From assembly GCA_041751875.1 (NCBI GenBank), contig JBGSIC010000011.1:1-48608 (forward strand): DNA of 48,608 bases, in the 5' to 3' direction. Position 1 is the stretch's first letter, and the number at the start of each line of letters is the position of its first letter. The stretch is from JBGSIC01 sp041751875 (lineage in GTDB: Bacteria > Bdellovibrionota > FAC87 > UBA2466 > JACKAF01). Below are positions 8,415-17,110 of the stretch, in pieces. The position numbers were made by a program, and so were the translations under genes. Under the pieces are notes generated by a model. The model worked only from the letters and a program-made list of their open reading frames with translations. It did no database searches and was not told the origin of the DNA.

Positions 8415-8453
8415 GCGCATCTCGTCGTTGAGCCGAATATTTTTGAGATGCGC
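8415..8453 (+). terminator. Hairpin after def (terminator or processing site)
   Basis: A 9-bp perfect inverted repeat (GCGCATCTC 8415-8423 with GAGATGCGC 8445-8453) starts directly after the def stop. The loop is 21 nt and the following T run is weak, so termination may be partial. The ATG at 8448 of the downstream frame falls in the 3' arm. Confidence 0.45.
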
Positions 8454-8495
8454 CTTTGTAGAAACCTTGCTAGCGTCATTCCCACTGGGGGAACT

Positions 8496-9584
8496 GTGTA
8501 TAAATCTGCCTTGTTTTTGTTTCTTGTTTCGCAAGCCGCCTTTGCCCTCCGCATTGGGGAACTCACGGAAGTCACTCAAAGCGATCTCCTCCGATTGGAA
8601 AGTTTGGCTGGCTCATACGCGCCAGTGAACGCCGGTCATGCCTCACGCAACCTGTCCGCTAATCTGGATTGGGATGAAGTGGGTGACACGCTTAAGGGGG
8701 AGGGATTGGTGGGCGAGGTGCATGGGTCGGCCGCGCAATACAATCAGTTCGTGATGACGGTGCGAGACCCCAACGATTTTTTTAGAAGCACTCACCTATC
8801 TCTTGCGGCCATGGATCCGAAACTGATTGCAACCCTTGCCGAAACCCGCCGACACGATCGGATCCGGGTCTGGGGAGAAATTAAGAATCCGAAAAATCCG
8901 CAGCGTCACATTATGTTGACCGACGTGAAGATTGAAAAGGCTCACACCCCCGCGCATCCTGCGTATGCACACAAAACCCAGTTGCCAAGCGAGCTTCTTG
9001 CGCAAACAGAATTAGTAGGAAAGGTGCATGCAGTAGCAGAACAGGGAAAGATACTGGTAGTGGAGTATGGGGACGCCGTCGTTCCGGTGTTTGTCCTGGA
9101 CCCGGATCAAACAAAAGCGCTCTATCGTAATGACACTATTCGTTTGAAGTATAAAGTGCGCCCCCATCCGAAGCTTCCTACGCATCTTATGCTCGATTTG
9201 CAGCAGAAGCCGGCGGTAGAAGTTTTGGAAAATATCAAGAAGATTGATGGCAAACCCAAAACGGTGACAGGTTCGATCGTTTATTTTCCCAAGAGCCCTC
9301 AGCTATTGTTTGAAGTCTTAGCGGTCCAGGGGAACGACGCCCACGGGATCAAGCGTGAATACACGATTATCAATTTTGACGACGCTGATGTTTTTGCAGA
9401 CATTAGAAAGAAACTTAAATCTATTTGGAATCTTAAGCACACCGAGGCCGTGTACGAGCGCAATAAATGGGTGAATCCGGGATTACAAATTGAAGTGACC
9501 GGTAAGGGGCATGTGGTTTCAGAGGGGCAAGCCAACCCGCAGATTTTGGTGGAAGGCCCGGACAGTATCAGGCTCGTTAACTAG
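8496..9584 (+). CDS. Exported protein of unknown function
   Basis: The frame is open from ATG 8448, but that codon sits inside a hairpin and lacks a ribosome site. GTG 8496 follows a G-rich stretch and gives a clean signal peptide (YKSALFLFLVSQAAFA), so it is preferred (362 residues). The mature protein is beta-rich and shows at least two similar short segments: GLVGEVHGSAAQYNQF.. and ELVGKVHAVAEQGKIL.., each followed by a D..L/R..D.I...G/K pattern. This resembles tandem small beta-barrel (OB-like) domains. No known family or cysteine motif is recognised. It converges with the next gene with only 4 nt between stops. Confidence 0.65.
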   Translation: MYKSALFLFLVSQAAFALRIGELTEVTQSDLLRLESLAGSYAPVNAGHASRNLSANLDWDEVGDTLKGEGLVGEVHGSAAQYNQFVMTVRDPNDFFRSTHLSLAAMDPKLIATLAETRRHDRIRVWGEIKNPKNPQRHIMLTDVKIEKAHTPAHPAYAHKTQLPSELLAQTELVGKVHAVAEQGKILVVEYGDAVVPVFVLDPDQTKALYRNDTIRLKYKVRPHPKLPTHLMLDLQQKPAVEVLENIKKIDGKPKTVTGSIVYFPKSPQLLFEVLAVQGNDAHGIKREYTIINFDDADVFADIRKKLKSIWNLKHTEAVYERNKWVNPGLQIEVTGKGHVVSEGQANPQILVEGPDSIRLVN

Positions 9585-9588
9585 TGCA

Positions 9589-10176
9589 TTAAGGCATGGG
9601 TAAGGTCGCGTTACAGTTTTCCACTGTGGCTTTGCTACCACTGTACTCGCAGGTATCGGTGATCTTGGTTCTCACCCAGCCGGCCTCGACGCCACTGCCT
9701 TCACTGGGAAAACTGCAAACCTCAAAATCCACTGCGGCTTGACTCGCCTGCGTACAGTAAAGGTGTTGCGAGGAAGCTCCACACCAGAGATTGGTTTCAA
9801 TATTGGTGGGTTTGAAACCTAGTCCTGTATTGGTGCAAACAATGCCTCCGCTCGCGTTTGCGGTGACGCCTAAGCAAGTGGGGAAATCGGAAATGGCTTT
9901 TCTTCCCAGGCCAATACGGGTTTCGATATTGGTGGGGCGCCAACCGGTTTCTTCCCAACCTTCCGGACCAATCGGCATGCCGGGGGTAAACCAGAGGCAC
10001 ACGACGCCACCTTGCGAAGCTTGCCGAGCTTCCTCGCATTGGGCGTTACTCTCAAATCGGCTTAGCTTTTGATTGTCAGCGACACGGATCAGATCTTTTC
10101 CCCAGCATTGGAGCTCCTCCAAGGGGGCGGCCTGGGCGAAAGCAGACAAGAAAATCCCAAAAAGGAAAAGGCGCAT
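9589..10176 (-). CDS. Cys-rich exported protein with short internal repeats
   Basis: This is a 195-residue protein with a signal peptide (about 1-16). The mature part contains about ten Cys residues and an internal repeat: GWRPTNIETRIG and GFKPTNIETNLW, with a diverged third copy GWVRTKITDT. Each repeat leads into a short segment containing Cys, suggesting a disulphide-stabilised repetitive extracellular protein. No family recognised and no enzymatic motif seen. Confidence 0.6.
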   Translation of the reverse strand: MRLFLFGIFLSAFAQAAPLEELQCWGKDLIRVADNQKLSRFESNAQCEEARQASQGGVVCLWFTPGMPIGPEGWEETGWRPTNIETRIGLGRKAISDFPTCLGVTANASGGIVCTNTGLGFKPTNIETNLWCGASSQHLYCTQASQAAVDFEVCSFPSEGSGVEAGWVRTKITDTCEYSGSKATVENCNATLPMP

Positions 10177-10303
10177 GATGGTTTTCCGGTTAAGGGCTTC
10201 GGTGATTCGAAAGCCCCATGGTCTAACACCCTTTTCGGTAAATCCATCGGGAAGGCGTAGGGCGCGCCGTGGCAGGGCGAAGCGGCTTGGGAAAATAAGG
10301 GCT

Positions 10304-10879
10304 CTAGGCTTGAACGACTTCTTGGATCTCAGGAATGGCGTCTTTCAGCCGGCTTTCCACGCCCATTTTAAGGGTCATGATCGAACTCGGGCACGAGCTG
10401 CAGGCTCCCTGCAGATGAAGATAGACTTTTCCATCTTCGTATTTATCAAACGTGATATCGCCTCCATCCATCGCCACAGCGGGACGGATTTCGTTGTCCA
10501 AAATTTCACGGACCCGGCGAGCCACGTCCCCTTCAGAACTCGAGGCGGCGGCGTGTTGTTCAGCCTGTTTTTCAAACCATGCCGGATCGAATGGCTCCAC
10601 CCCAGACTCCAAGAACGATTTAATTGCAGCAGGGACATCTTCTGCAATTTGATCCCAGTTGCCTTCGGCTGCTTTGGTAATGGTTACAAAGTTTACTCCG
10701 ACCATGACCGATTCGATGCCTGCGATCGCAAAAACTGCACGGGCAAGAGGGGCCAAGTAGGTGTCTTCTTTAGACTTAAACTGAGCGGCGCCCGAAGGGA
10801 GTAGAGCTCGGTTAACCGAAAACTTCAGACTGTTCGGGTTAGGGGTGAATTCCAAATTTACAAAAATTTCTTCAGCCAT
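10304..10879 (-). CDS. Nfu-type Fe-S cluster scaffold/carrier protein
   Basis: This is a 191-residue cytoplasmic protein. Residues about 5-90 match the Nfu N-terminal domain (FTPNPNSLKF start). Residues about 118-191 are the NifU C-terminal domain with the cluster-binding motif C160-S-S-C163-P. Such proteins assemble or deliver [4Fe-4S] clusters to client enzymes. The domain order is that of mitochondrial NFU1/bacterial Nfu, unlike E. coli NfuA, which has a degenerate A-type domain first. It is transcribed divergently from the cobalamin-riboswitch operon. Confidence 0.93.
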   Translation of the reverse strand: MAEEIFVNLEFTPNPNSLKFSVNRALLPSGAAQFKSKEDTYLAPLARAVFAIAGIESVMVGVNFVTITKAAEGNWDQIAEDVPAAIKSFLESGVEPFDPAWFEKQAEQHAAASSSEGDVARRVREILDNEIRPAVAMDGGDITFDKYEDGKVYLHLQGACSSCPSSIMTLKMGVESRLKDAIPEIQEVVQA

Positions 10880-10955
10880 GACGCCAAGCTAGCATGTTAT
10901 CGAAAAAGGGGGAAGGGGCCTTGGCGTGCAGGATGCTCACGTGATACGGGTTGGG

Positions 10956-11117
10956 GGTTGGTAAAAAGGCGAAAGCCTTTGGAATCCGGTGTAAATCCGG
11001 AACTGCCCCGCAGCGGTAAGTGGGAACGAAAGCGCAGAAAAAGCACTGGGCCTTGGCCTGGGAAGCGAGCGCAAGTAGGAGATTGAGGTGCCCACAAGTC
11101 CGAAGACCTTACCAATC
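10956..11117 (+). ncRNA. Cobalamin (B12) riboswitch
   Basis: The conserved B12 box core (CTGCCCCGCAGCGGTAAG, about 11004-11021) follows the AATCCGGTG..AATCCGG element, and the conserved 3' part GTCCGAAGACC is at 11098-11108. The closing P1 helix can be drawn between 10956-10964 and 11109-11117, 9 bp with one G-U pair. The ribosome site GAGGGAG (11123-11129) starts only 5 nt after P1, so control is most likely at translation initiation of the receptor gene. Ligand binding would repress synthesis. Confidence 0.93.
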
Positions 11118-11131
11118 GGACTCGAGGGAGT

Positions 11132-13096
11132 ATGCGCACTTACTTGCTAAGCTGTTTGGCGGTTAGCCTAACACTCAGCACCTCTATTATATGTGAAACC
11201 ACATCGGCCTCACTCCCCGCCATTAAAGTATTGGGGAAGAAGAAGTCCTCTCATGAGAGTTCTTCTCTCCATGTGGAAAGTTTTCCCGTTGAGTCGTTTA
11301 CTGTGGCGCAGTCGCTCGAAAGTTCACCTGCGATTCTTGTCCGCCAGTCGGGTGGCGCGGGCTCGGTGCCCCAGTTTTTAGTTCGTGGTCAAGATCCTTC
11401 GCAAACCCGTTTCTTTTTTGAAGGTATTCCTCTCAAAACTTCTCAGTATGGCGTGACGCACTTGGAACTCCTGAGTGCGAATCACTTCTCGCGCGTTGAG
11501 GTGGCGCCGGGACAGATTTCCACCACTCTCGGAGAAGACGGATTGGGCGGGGCGATTCACTTTCGGTTGCCCGAGACCTTTTCGAGGCCTGCCGTGACCA
11601 TGCGCACGGGAGCATTCGGGTATTTGGAAGCTTACGCGCGAGCGGCTTTGCCAAACCGTCATCCCATTCAGTTTGCAGCGGAGTACAGCCAAGCCTTCGA
11701 GGACTTTCTTTACTTTGATAACAACGGAACCCTTTTCAATTCTGCGGACGATCGTATCCGTCGGCGAGAAGACAACCTTTTTAGGCGAATCAGCTTCTTA
11801 CCTCACGCACGGTTCAATTTGAGTCCCTCGTCTACTTGCGACCTTTTCAGTTTGAATGTGTTGCGCGAACAGGGCCTGCCCGGCCCCGTCTCTGCGCCGA
11901 CTTCGGGAGTTTGGCGAGGTTTTACTCAGTTAAACAGCGCAATTTATAGAGGACAAATCAAGACAATCCCCGTTCACGCGCAGGTCTACTCGGTATGGAG
12001 TCAGGATGGTTTGCGCGGTATTCCTCAGGGAAGTCGGTCTATTGATTATGACTCACACTCCTTAACGTTGGGAGTGCGCTCCACGCAGACTTGGTTGCAG
12101 GAAACGAACGGGACGTTTCGCACCACAATCGGGGGCCAGTGGGAACGCTACCAGATGGAGAGTTCCAGTAGTGTTTCGCCCCTGTTTGATAACGAGAGAT
12201 TTCAGCTCCCCATGGGGGCAGACGTCGAATGGGGGAGTGGTCGATTGCGGGGAAATGTGGGTATTCAAGGACACCTCAATAAAAGCCGCGCGCGCACCCA
12301 GGCGTCGGTACGTCAGGATTTCTTTTTGTCGCCGCGCGCGAGTGTCGTTTACACCTTTTCCGCAAGCACGCGCATCCGACTTGCCGGAGGGTATTTCTAT
12401 CGTGCTCCATCGATGATGGAACTCTACGGCCGCCCCGACGGATTATCCGCCAATCCTCTTCTTCAGGAAGAAAGAGCATGGAAGGTGGAAGGAGGATGGG
12501 ACGGAGAATGGCGCGCACCCTTCTTATTTCACACTTGGAAGCTGAGCTATACGGCTGCGAGTGCTTGGGGGAAAAATCTCATTAGCTATCTACAGAACGC
12601 TCAGGCCTCCGCGGTTGCCGTAAATATTGGTCGGGCGAATATTCTCAGCCAAGAGATTCTGGTGGAAGGAAAAGACGCACATGGATTTAGCTTAGCGGCG
12701 GGTTGGAGTTGGCTTCACGCCATAAATGAAAGTGAAATCGACTACCAAAAAGGCAAGGAGTTACCCGGGCGCCCTCGTCAGCGCCTGAGAGTCGCCGCAC
12801 GTTACGAGAAGAATAAGTGGGCCTTGGGTTACACCTGGACGTTGACGGGGGCAACCTACGGCGATGTGGCTAACCTAAAGCGCATCGGGGCGGTCGGTGA
12901 TCATGCGATTCAGCTTAGCTGGAACGGGGGAAAGTGGGGCGAGTGGACACTTGAGGGAAGAAACCTAGCGGATGCCACGACGGCCGCCGCCGCCTACAAA
13001 AATTCCGAAGTTGAGTCTGTAGAAAATATTTCTGGTGTTTCAGGCTATCCCGTTCCGGGAAGAAGAATCTATCTATCGTGGAAGGTTGAGATATGA
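11132..13096 (+). CDS. TonB-dependent outer-membrane receptor, probable cobalamin importer (BtuB-like)
   Basis: This is a 654-residue protein with a signal peptide and an N-terminal plug domain (about 45-160; LVRQSGGAGSVPQFLVRG, FFFEGIPL and the VEVAPG..S.LGEDGLGGAI segment), followed by a 22-strand-type barrel to the C-terminus. A TonB-box-like IKVLGKK sequence is near residues 31-37. The barrel ends in Ile rather than Phe/Tyr. It lies directly behind a cobalamin riboswitch, which makes corrinoid uptake the likely role. It overlaps the next gene by 4 nt (ATGA). Confidence 0.9.
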   Translation: MRTYLLSCLAVSLTLSTSIICETTSASLPAIKVLGKKKSSHESSSLHVESFPVESFTVAQSLESSPAILVRQSGGAGSVPQFLVRGQDPSQTRFFFEGIPLKTSQYGVTHLELLSANHFSRVEVAPGQISTTLGEDGLGGAIHFRLPETFSRPAVTMRTGAFGYLEAYARAALPNRHPIQFAAEYSQAFEDFLYFDNNGTLFNSADDRIRRREDNLFRRISFLPHARFNLSPSSTCDLFSLNVLREQGLPGPVSAPTSGVWRGFTQLNSAIYRGQIKTIPVHAQVYSVWSQDGLRGIPQGSRSIDYDSHSLTLGVRSTQTWLQETNGTFRTTIGGQWERYQMESSSSVSPLFDNERFQLPMGADVEWGSGRLRGNVGIQGHLNKSRARTQASVRQDFFLSPRASVVYTFSASTRIRLAGGYFYRAPSMMELYGRPDGLSANPLLQEERAWKVEGGWDGEWRAPFLFHTWKLSYTAASAWGKNLISYLQNAQASAVAVNIGRANILSQEILVEGKDAHGFSLAAGWSWLHAINESEIDYQKGKELPGRPRQRLRVAARYEKNKWALGYTWTLTGATYGDVANLKRIGAVGDHAIQLSWNGGKWGEWTLEGRNLADATTAAAAYKNSEVESVENISGVSGYPVPGRRIYLSWKVEI

Positions 13097-14229
13097 AAAA
13101 CAGTCATGTTGGTGTTGCCTTGTTGGTATGTGTTTGGCTCGGAGGTTGTGCAGACCGGGGAGGAAGTGATTCGCCCTCAGAGCAATCTCAACTGTGTATC
13201 GCTCCGAACATTTCTTTGGACTTTAGCGGGTCGCCTTCAGGTGGAGCCACGTTATGGGTTTCAACCGTCGACCACTTTTTCTCAGCCGGAGCGCTCAAGA
13301 AAATTTCTCTTTCCGAAGGATCCGTTGATTCACGTAACCTCCCTGTGTCAGCCGATGCCATCGTAAGAGAGGGTTCGGGACGCTATCTCTTTATTGTTAA
13401 TCGGCTAGGAACGGACAGCATCCAGGTGGTTGACCAGCTGAGTTTTAAAACGGTGGTGGAATTTTCGGTCGGACGAGGAACGAACGCGCAAGACATCGCC
13501 GTCTTCAATAACAAGGCCTACATCACTCGTCACAACGCTAAGGATATTTTGGTGTGTGATCTCAACCCTATCGGTTTCAATAAACTGATCGACGTTTCCC
13601 CATGGGCAGACAAGGACGGGATTCCAGAAATGTCATGGATGGAAAAAGAGGGGGCACATTTGCGCGTATTGCTTCAGCGCCTTGACAGTACGGACCAATA
13701 TCTAGCGAAAGGGGTGGGGGCTGTGCTGACTCTCAATATGGAACGAGATGAAGTAGAAGGAGTCAAAAAGTTAACAGGCAAGAATCCGAATACTCCATTT
13801 AGAAGTAATGGGCGCGGACAAACCTACGTTTCCTCGCTCGGGGTATGGGGGGTGAATGACGGCGGGATAGAGGAACTCGACGCTGGGCTAGTAGTATCTG
13901 AATCTCAATTAGGGGGCGAAGCAATCGATTTCGTTCTGACGGATGATGCACGAGGTGTGGCGTTGGTCAGCACTGCGGAAAATCATACCGCATTGGTTTC
14001 TTTCGATTTGAGTACGCGTTCGACCGAGATGTTGAGCGTTTCTTCGACTCCCTCCTATCAGGGATGGAGTCAGTTGTTCGCGATACCAGGAACCAAGAAC
14101 GTGGCAATAGCGGATCGGAGTCTGAAAGACAGTGCCGTCCGCGTGTGGAACACTGCGGAGCGAAAATTTGAAAGAGCTATTGAAGTCGGACTCCCACCTT
14201 ATTCGATCGGTTTTGGATCGGGTAGCTGA
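13093..14229 (+). CDS. Beta-propeller lipoprotein, candidate corrinoid-binding partner of the receptor
   Basis: This is a 378-residue protein with lipobox LGGC (Cys19). The body consists of repeating beta segments of YncE/YVTN-like type (GRYLFIVNR....IQVVDQLSFK, NNKAYITRHNAKDILVCDL), predicting a seven-bladed propeller. Translational coupling to the receptor (4-nt overlap) and the shared riboswitch indicate a role in corrinoid uptake. In Bacteroides, BtuG is a surface propeller lipoprotein that binds B12 and hands it to BtuB; that equivalence here is inference from architecture and context, not detected similarity. Confidence 0.75.
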   Translation: MKNSHVGVALLVCVWLGGCADRGGSDSPSEQSQLCIAPNISLDFSGSPSGGATLWVSTVDHFFSAGALKKISLSEGSVDSRNLPVSADAIVREGSGRYLFIVNRLGTDSIQVVDQLSFKTVVEFSVGRGTNAQDIAVFNNKAYITRHNAKDILVCDLNPIGFNKLIDVSPWADKDGIPEMSWMEKEGAHLRVLLQRLDSTDQYLAKGVGAVLTLNMERDEVEGVKKLTGKNPNTPFRSNGRGQTYVSSLGVWGVNDGGIEELDAGLVVSESQLGGEAIDFVLTDDARGVALVSTAENHTALVSFDLSTRSTEMLSVSSTPSYQGWSQLFAIPGTKNVAIADRSLKDSAVRVWNTAERKFERAIEVGLPPYSIGFGSGS

Positions 14230-14231
14230 AC

Positions 14232-14723
14232 ATGAAAGTGGCTTTTACTCTCTCCCTCTCAGGTCACGCCGTACTGCTTTCCTTTATGGTGTTTGCGCTT
14301 GGCCAGACAAAGCCTACGTTCTTTAGAGCGAATGAGGGAAGCCGTGCTTGGATCGAAGTGACCACTCCACCGATTCCGGTTGCTACTGAGCGGACGGAAG
14401 TAAACAAGAATAGTGAAGGAGAACAACAACAGCTCCAGCAAACTAAGTCGTTTCCCGAAGTGGCTCTCGAATCACTCATGAGCGGGGAGAATACACCGCC
14501 GATCTATCCGACAGAAGCTTTGGAGCGAGGCTGGCAGGGATTGGTGGTACTAATTGTGTTGTTTGATCCGCAAGGAAAAACTCACCGCGTGAGTGTTCAC
14601 CGCACTTCGGGATTTTCCATTCTCGATGACTCCGCTGTTTCGGCGGCACAAGAGTGGCGGGCTCCCGAAGGTTTCTCCGAGCGAGCTGTGCGCGTTCCGA
14701 TTCGATTCGAACTTATTCCATAA
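14232..14723 (+). CDS. Short TonB-like energy transducer
   Basis: This is a 163-residue protein with one N-terminal membrane helix (about 7-25), a short polar linker and a C-terminal TonB domain (about 85-163; PPIYPTEALERGWQG start, VHRTSG, WRAPEG). TonB couples the inner-membrane proton-motive force (through ExbB/ExbD) to outer-membrane receptors. The periplasmic linker is short and lacks the usual Pro-Lys repeats. The gene starts 2 nt after the propeller gene, so it is probably the TonB dedicated to this receptor. No exbB/exbD or BtuCDF transporter genes lie in the window. Confidence 0.87.
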   Translation: MKVAFTLSLSGHAVLLSFMVFALGQTKPTFFRANEGSRAWIEVTTPPIPVATERTEVNKNSEGEQQQLQQTKSFPEVALESLMSGENTPPIYPTEALERGWQGLVVLIVLFDPQGKTHRVSVHRTSGFSILDDSAVSAAQEWRAPEGFSERAVRVPIRFELIP

Positions 14724-14860
14724 ACCCTCTTGATGCTTCTCCAGCTAAAGCGTTAACCGCTGTTAGCACCAATCTGGGTTTGAAAAAATCTGTCTCAAAC
14801 ACGCGTAAAACGCTCTTAAACCGGCATTTCACTTTAGCCCTTTGTCGTTCGAGTCGATAA

Positions 14861-16168
14861 ATGAATATCAGCGAACTACAAAAAATGAATTACTTTGTTT
14901 TCCTCACATTTGGGCTTTTTTCTAGTGTTGTTGTTCTGGCCAACACCCCTATGGGAAAGTTGGAACTCATTTCAAACTCTGCGTTTGAAGTGCGGCAAAA
15001 TGCAGAGAGCCGCGGTACGCAGATTTATGGAATTGATCATGTGATGGGCAATATTCAATTTTATGTTCGGCCTGGAGAGAGCGCGGGTGCACCTCTGTCT
15101 TGGGCGCCCGAATCGCGAATTTTGGAAAGCGGGGTGTACCGCAGTCTTCATGGTCTCACCTGGAACTGGGTGCACTCCTCCTATTCAGATCCTCTTTATC
15201 CGGGTTTGCACCGCTTTACGACAATGTTTGAAACGGAAGATCAGGGGTTTGAGTTTTACGGGTACGCCTCCGGCGTTTCAGAAGCCGCTTCTCACTCCCT
15301 TGCGATCGCCTTTATAGAGCAACTTCGACGAGCGGGGAACGGACGGTCGCTGACGGACCAGTTCATTGGGAAAAAGTATTACCTTGGGTTCGGCGATGAT
15401 CTGTCGGGCTTTATGGGAAATGAAGTGAAGTACGACATCGATCATACGCACAACATTTTTACGAGCCAACTCGGCGGCGAGTACGATGGAACAAAGGTAA
15501 TTAGTGAATCAGGGGGCGCAGAGCTCAAAAAATACTGGAGTTCGTTGCGAGAGCAAATGACTTTCCACGACATGTACGTCCAGTATTCTTCAGGGCATGG
15601 TTACCAACAGGGGCTGGCTTTTGGGGTGACATACAATCAGATACGCGATGCCACGCTTGCGCTCCCAGCGAAGGAAGTCGTTATTTTCATCATGGCCTGC
15701 CACTCAGGTGGCCTGGTCGATTCTTTCAACGCAAAAAAAGCGGCGTGGGAGAACTGGGGAAAATGGAAACGCACTCTGTTCGTGCTGGCGTCCAGCAAAA
15801 TCAGTGAAACGTCTTCGACCGGACCTGGTAAAGACCCGGATGAACCGAACGGACCTAGTGGAAGCGCGGGCAGTGCGTTTGGTCATGCCCTGTGGAAAGC
15901 TTTGATTGGCTACGCCGATGGATACGGATCAGGAGTAAAAGATGGGTTTATTTCCATCGGAGAGATTATCGATTTTTCGATCTACAAGACCAAGCAAGTA
16001 GGGGGGCACACCCCGGTGTACACAGGGGTCTATTCGCGGGAAATGGTCATGAACCGCGTTCCCACCGAGCTAGAAATTGCTGCGCTGGGGCCTTCGACCG
16101 AAGGGTTGAGCGACAGCCAAATAGCTGATCAGATTAGAGATTTAGACAATCTGTTTCGTGTTCGATAG
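14861..16168 (+). CDS. Exported clan CD (legumain/caspase-like) cysteine peptidase, predicted
   Basis: This is a 435-residue protein; ATG 14861 gives an 8-residue pre-extension and a second ATG at residue 9 begins a typical signal peptide ending VVLA. The catalytic dyad of clan CD is recognisable. His246-Gly247 follows a hydrophobic strand (YVQYSSGHG), and Cys280 follows the next one (VVIFIMACHSGG). The ACxSG context resembles C13 legumains and caspase-like peptidases, which often cleave after Asn or Asp. An unknown N-terminal region of about 160 residues precedes it. It starts a plus-strand run with two more exported enzymes. Substrate is unknown. Confidence 0.72.
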   Translation: MNISELQKMNYFVFLTFGLFSSVVVLANTPMGKLELISNSAFEVRQNAESRGTQIYGIDHVMGNIQFYVRPGESAGAPLSWAPESRILESGVYRSLHGLTWNWVHSSYSDPLYPGLHRFTTMFETEDQGFEFYGYASGVSEAASHSLAIAFIEQLRRAGNGRSLTDQFIGKKYYLGFGDDLSGFMGNEVKYDIDHTHNIFTSQLGGEYDGTKVISESGGAELKKYWSSLREQMTFHDMYVQYSSGHGYQQGLAFGVTYNQIRDATLALPAKEVVIFIMACHSGGLVDSFNAKKAAWENWGKWKRTLFVLASSKISETSSTGPGKDPDEPNGPSGSAGSAFGHALWKALIGYADGYGSGVKDGFISIGEIIDFSIYKTKQVGGHTPVYTGVYSREMVMNRVPTELEIAALGPSTEGLSDSQIADQIRDLDNLFRVR

Positions 16169-16180
16169 TTTTGCGCCGCG

Positions 16181-17110
16181 TTGCCTCTTCTTCTCCCACA
16201 TGCTAACGTCCTCTTCTTTTTGGGGACTTTTTTGCGCTTCTTTCACGGCCTACTACTGCTCTCGTTGGGATGGGGGACGCCCTGCCTTTCGGCTGAAATT
16301 CCCCTGCTCGAGTTTGTACTCGATATGGACAACATGCTTGTCTTTCGCGACATCCAAAAAAATGAAGCGTTGGCGGCTCAAACGCCGAAGCCGTATGCCG
16401 TAGAAGCAGACGGTGAGCTGTATCGCATTACTTGGGGTGCGCCAGAGCTGATACAGTTTTTGGTAACCCTTCCTCAGCGTTACCCTGAAATCGGAAAAGT
16501 GCGCCTCCATTTTTGTAGCGCTTATTCGGGCAACGATCCTGTCGCGCGCATGGAGAAACTTCTCGATCATCTCGTATTACCGGATGGCACCACAGCGCGG
16601 TCGCACGCCACAAACCTTATTTACTACCAAGACCTTCTTAAACCAGAATTCGATGTCGCGGCCGCTTGGCGCGAGTTGCCCTTTTCCCTTGGCCGGTACG
16701 AAAGCCGCTTTCTTCAAGAACAATTGCGAAAAAGTATTGCAAAGCATTTGGGAGATGTTCGCCACGCGATACTCATTGATGACAATCCGGGGTGGGTGCT
16801 TCCGGCAGAGTTTCACAATCTTCTTTATGTGCGAAACCGAACTCGGAACGCCGAAATGGCGCGAGTGGCTGGCTTAGTCGATGCGGCTGTGGCTTCTGCC
16901 TTGATCGGAGACATTTACCCGAGTGAGTTTCTTTACGGTTTTCAGTGGGAAGTGGTGGACGGGGTGTTGAACTACCGCGTTCAGGCGGATGCGCTGGATT
17001 GGGTACGTCGCGGTGAAACACTTCTTCAGTCCACCCGCGAGAATTTTTCTGTGTTGTCTGCTCCATTCGAGGAGGCAGATTGTGGATCGGCATTGGAGGG
17101 GCGTTCATGA
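16181..17110 (+). CDS. Exported HAD-superfamily phosphatase-like protein (FCP/NIF-type motifs)
   Basis: This is 309 residues from the TTG at 16181; other in-frame TTG codons at 16220 and 16232 are possible, since there is no clear ribosome site and no ATG before the catalytic core. The N-terminus has a hydrophobic segment ending in CLSA, a probable signal peptide. HAD motifs are present: D48-M-D50-N (motif I), Ser113 in HFCSAYSG (motif II) and I-D200-D-N-P (motif IV). Together they resemble FCP1/NIF-type phosphatases, which dephosphorylate proteins or small molecules via an aspartyl-phosphate. Export is unusual for this group. The stop overlaps the next start (ATGA), so the two are coupled. 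Confidence 0.68.
   Translation: MPLLLPHANVLFFLGTFLRFFHGLLLLSLGWGTPCLSAEIPLLEFVLDMDNMLVFRDIQKNEALAAQTPKPYAVEADGELYRITWGAPELIQFLVTLPQRYPEIGKVRLHFCSAYSGNDPVARMEKLLDHLVLPDGTTARSHATNLIYYQDLLKPEFDVAAAWRELPFSLGRYESRFLQEQLRKSIAKHLGDVRHAILIDDNPGWVLPAEFHNLLYVRNRTRNAEMARVAGLVDAAVASALIGDIYPSEFLYGFQWEVVDGVLNYRVQADALDWVRRGETLLQSTRENFSVLSAPFEEADCGSALEGRS

Noticed and set aside
10194..10216. GGGCTT/AAGCCC hairpin between the Nfu and Cys-rich genes
   Set aside because: Six-bp stem with an 11-nt loop and no T run; too weak to call a terminator.
10073..10804. Long plus-strand frame of 243 codons
   Set aside because: Antisense to the Nfu gene, whose motifs are unmistakable; no motif in the antisense product.
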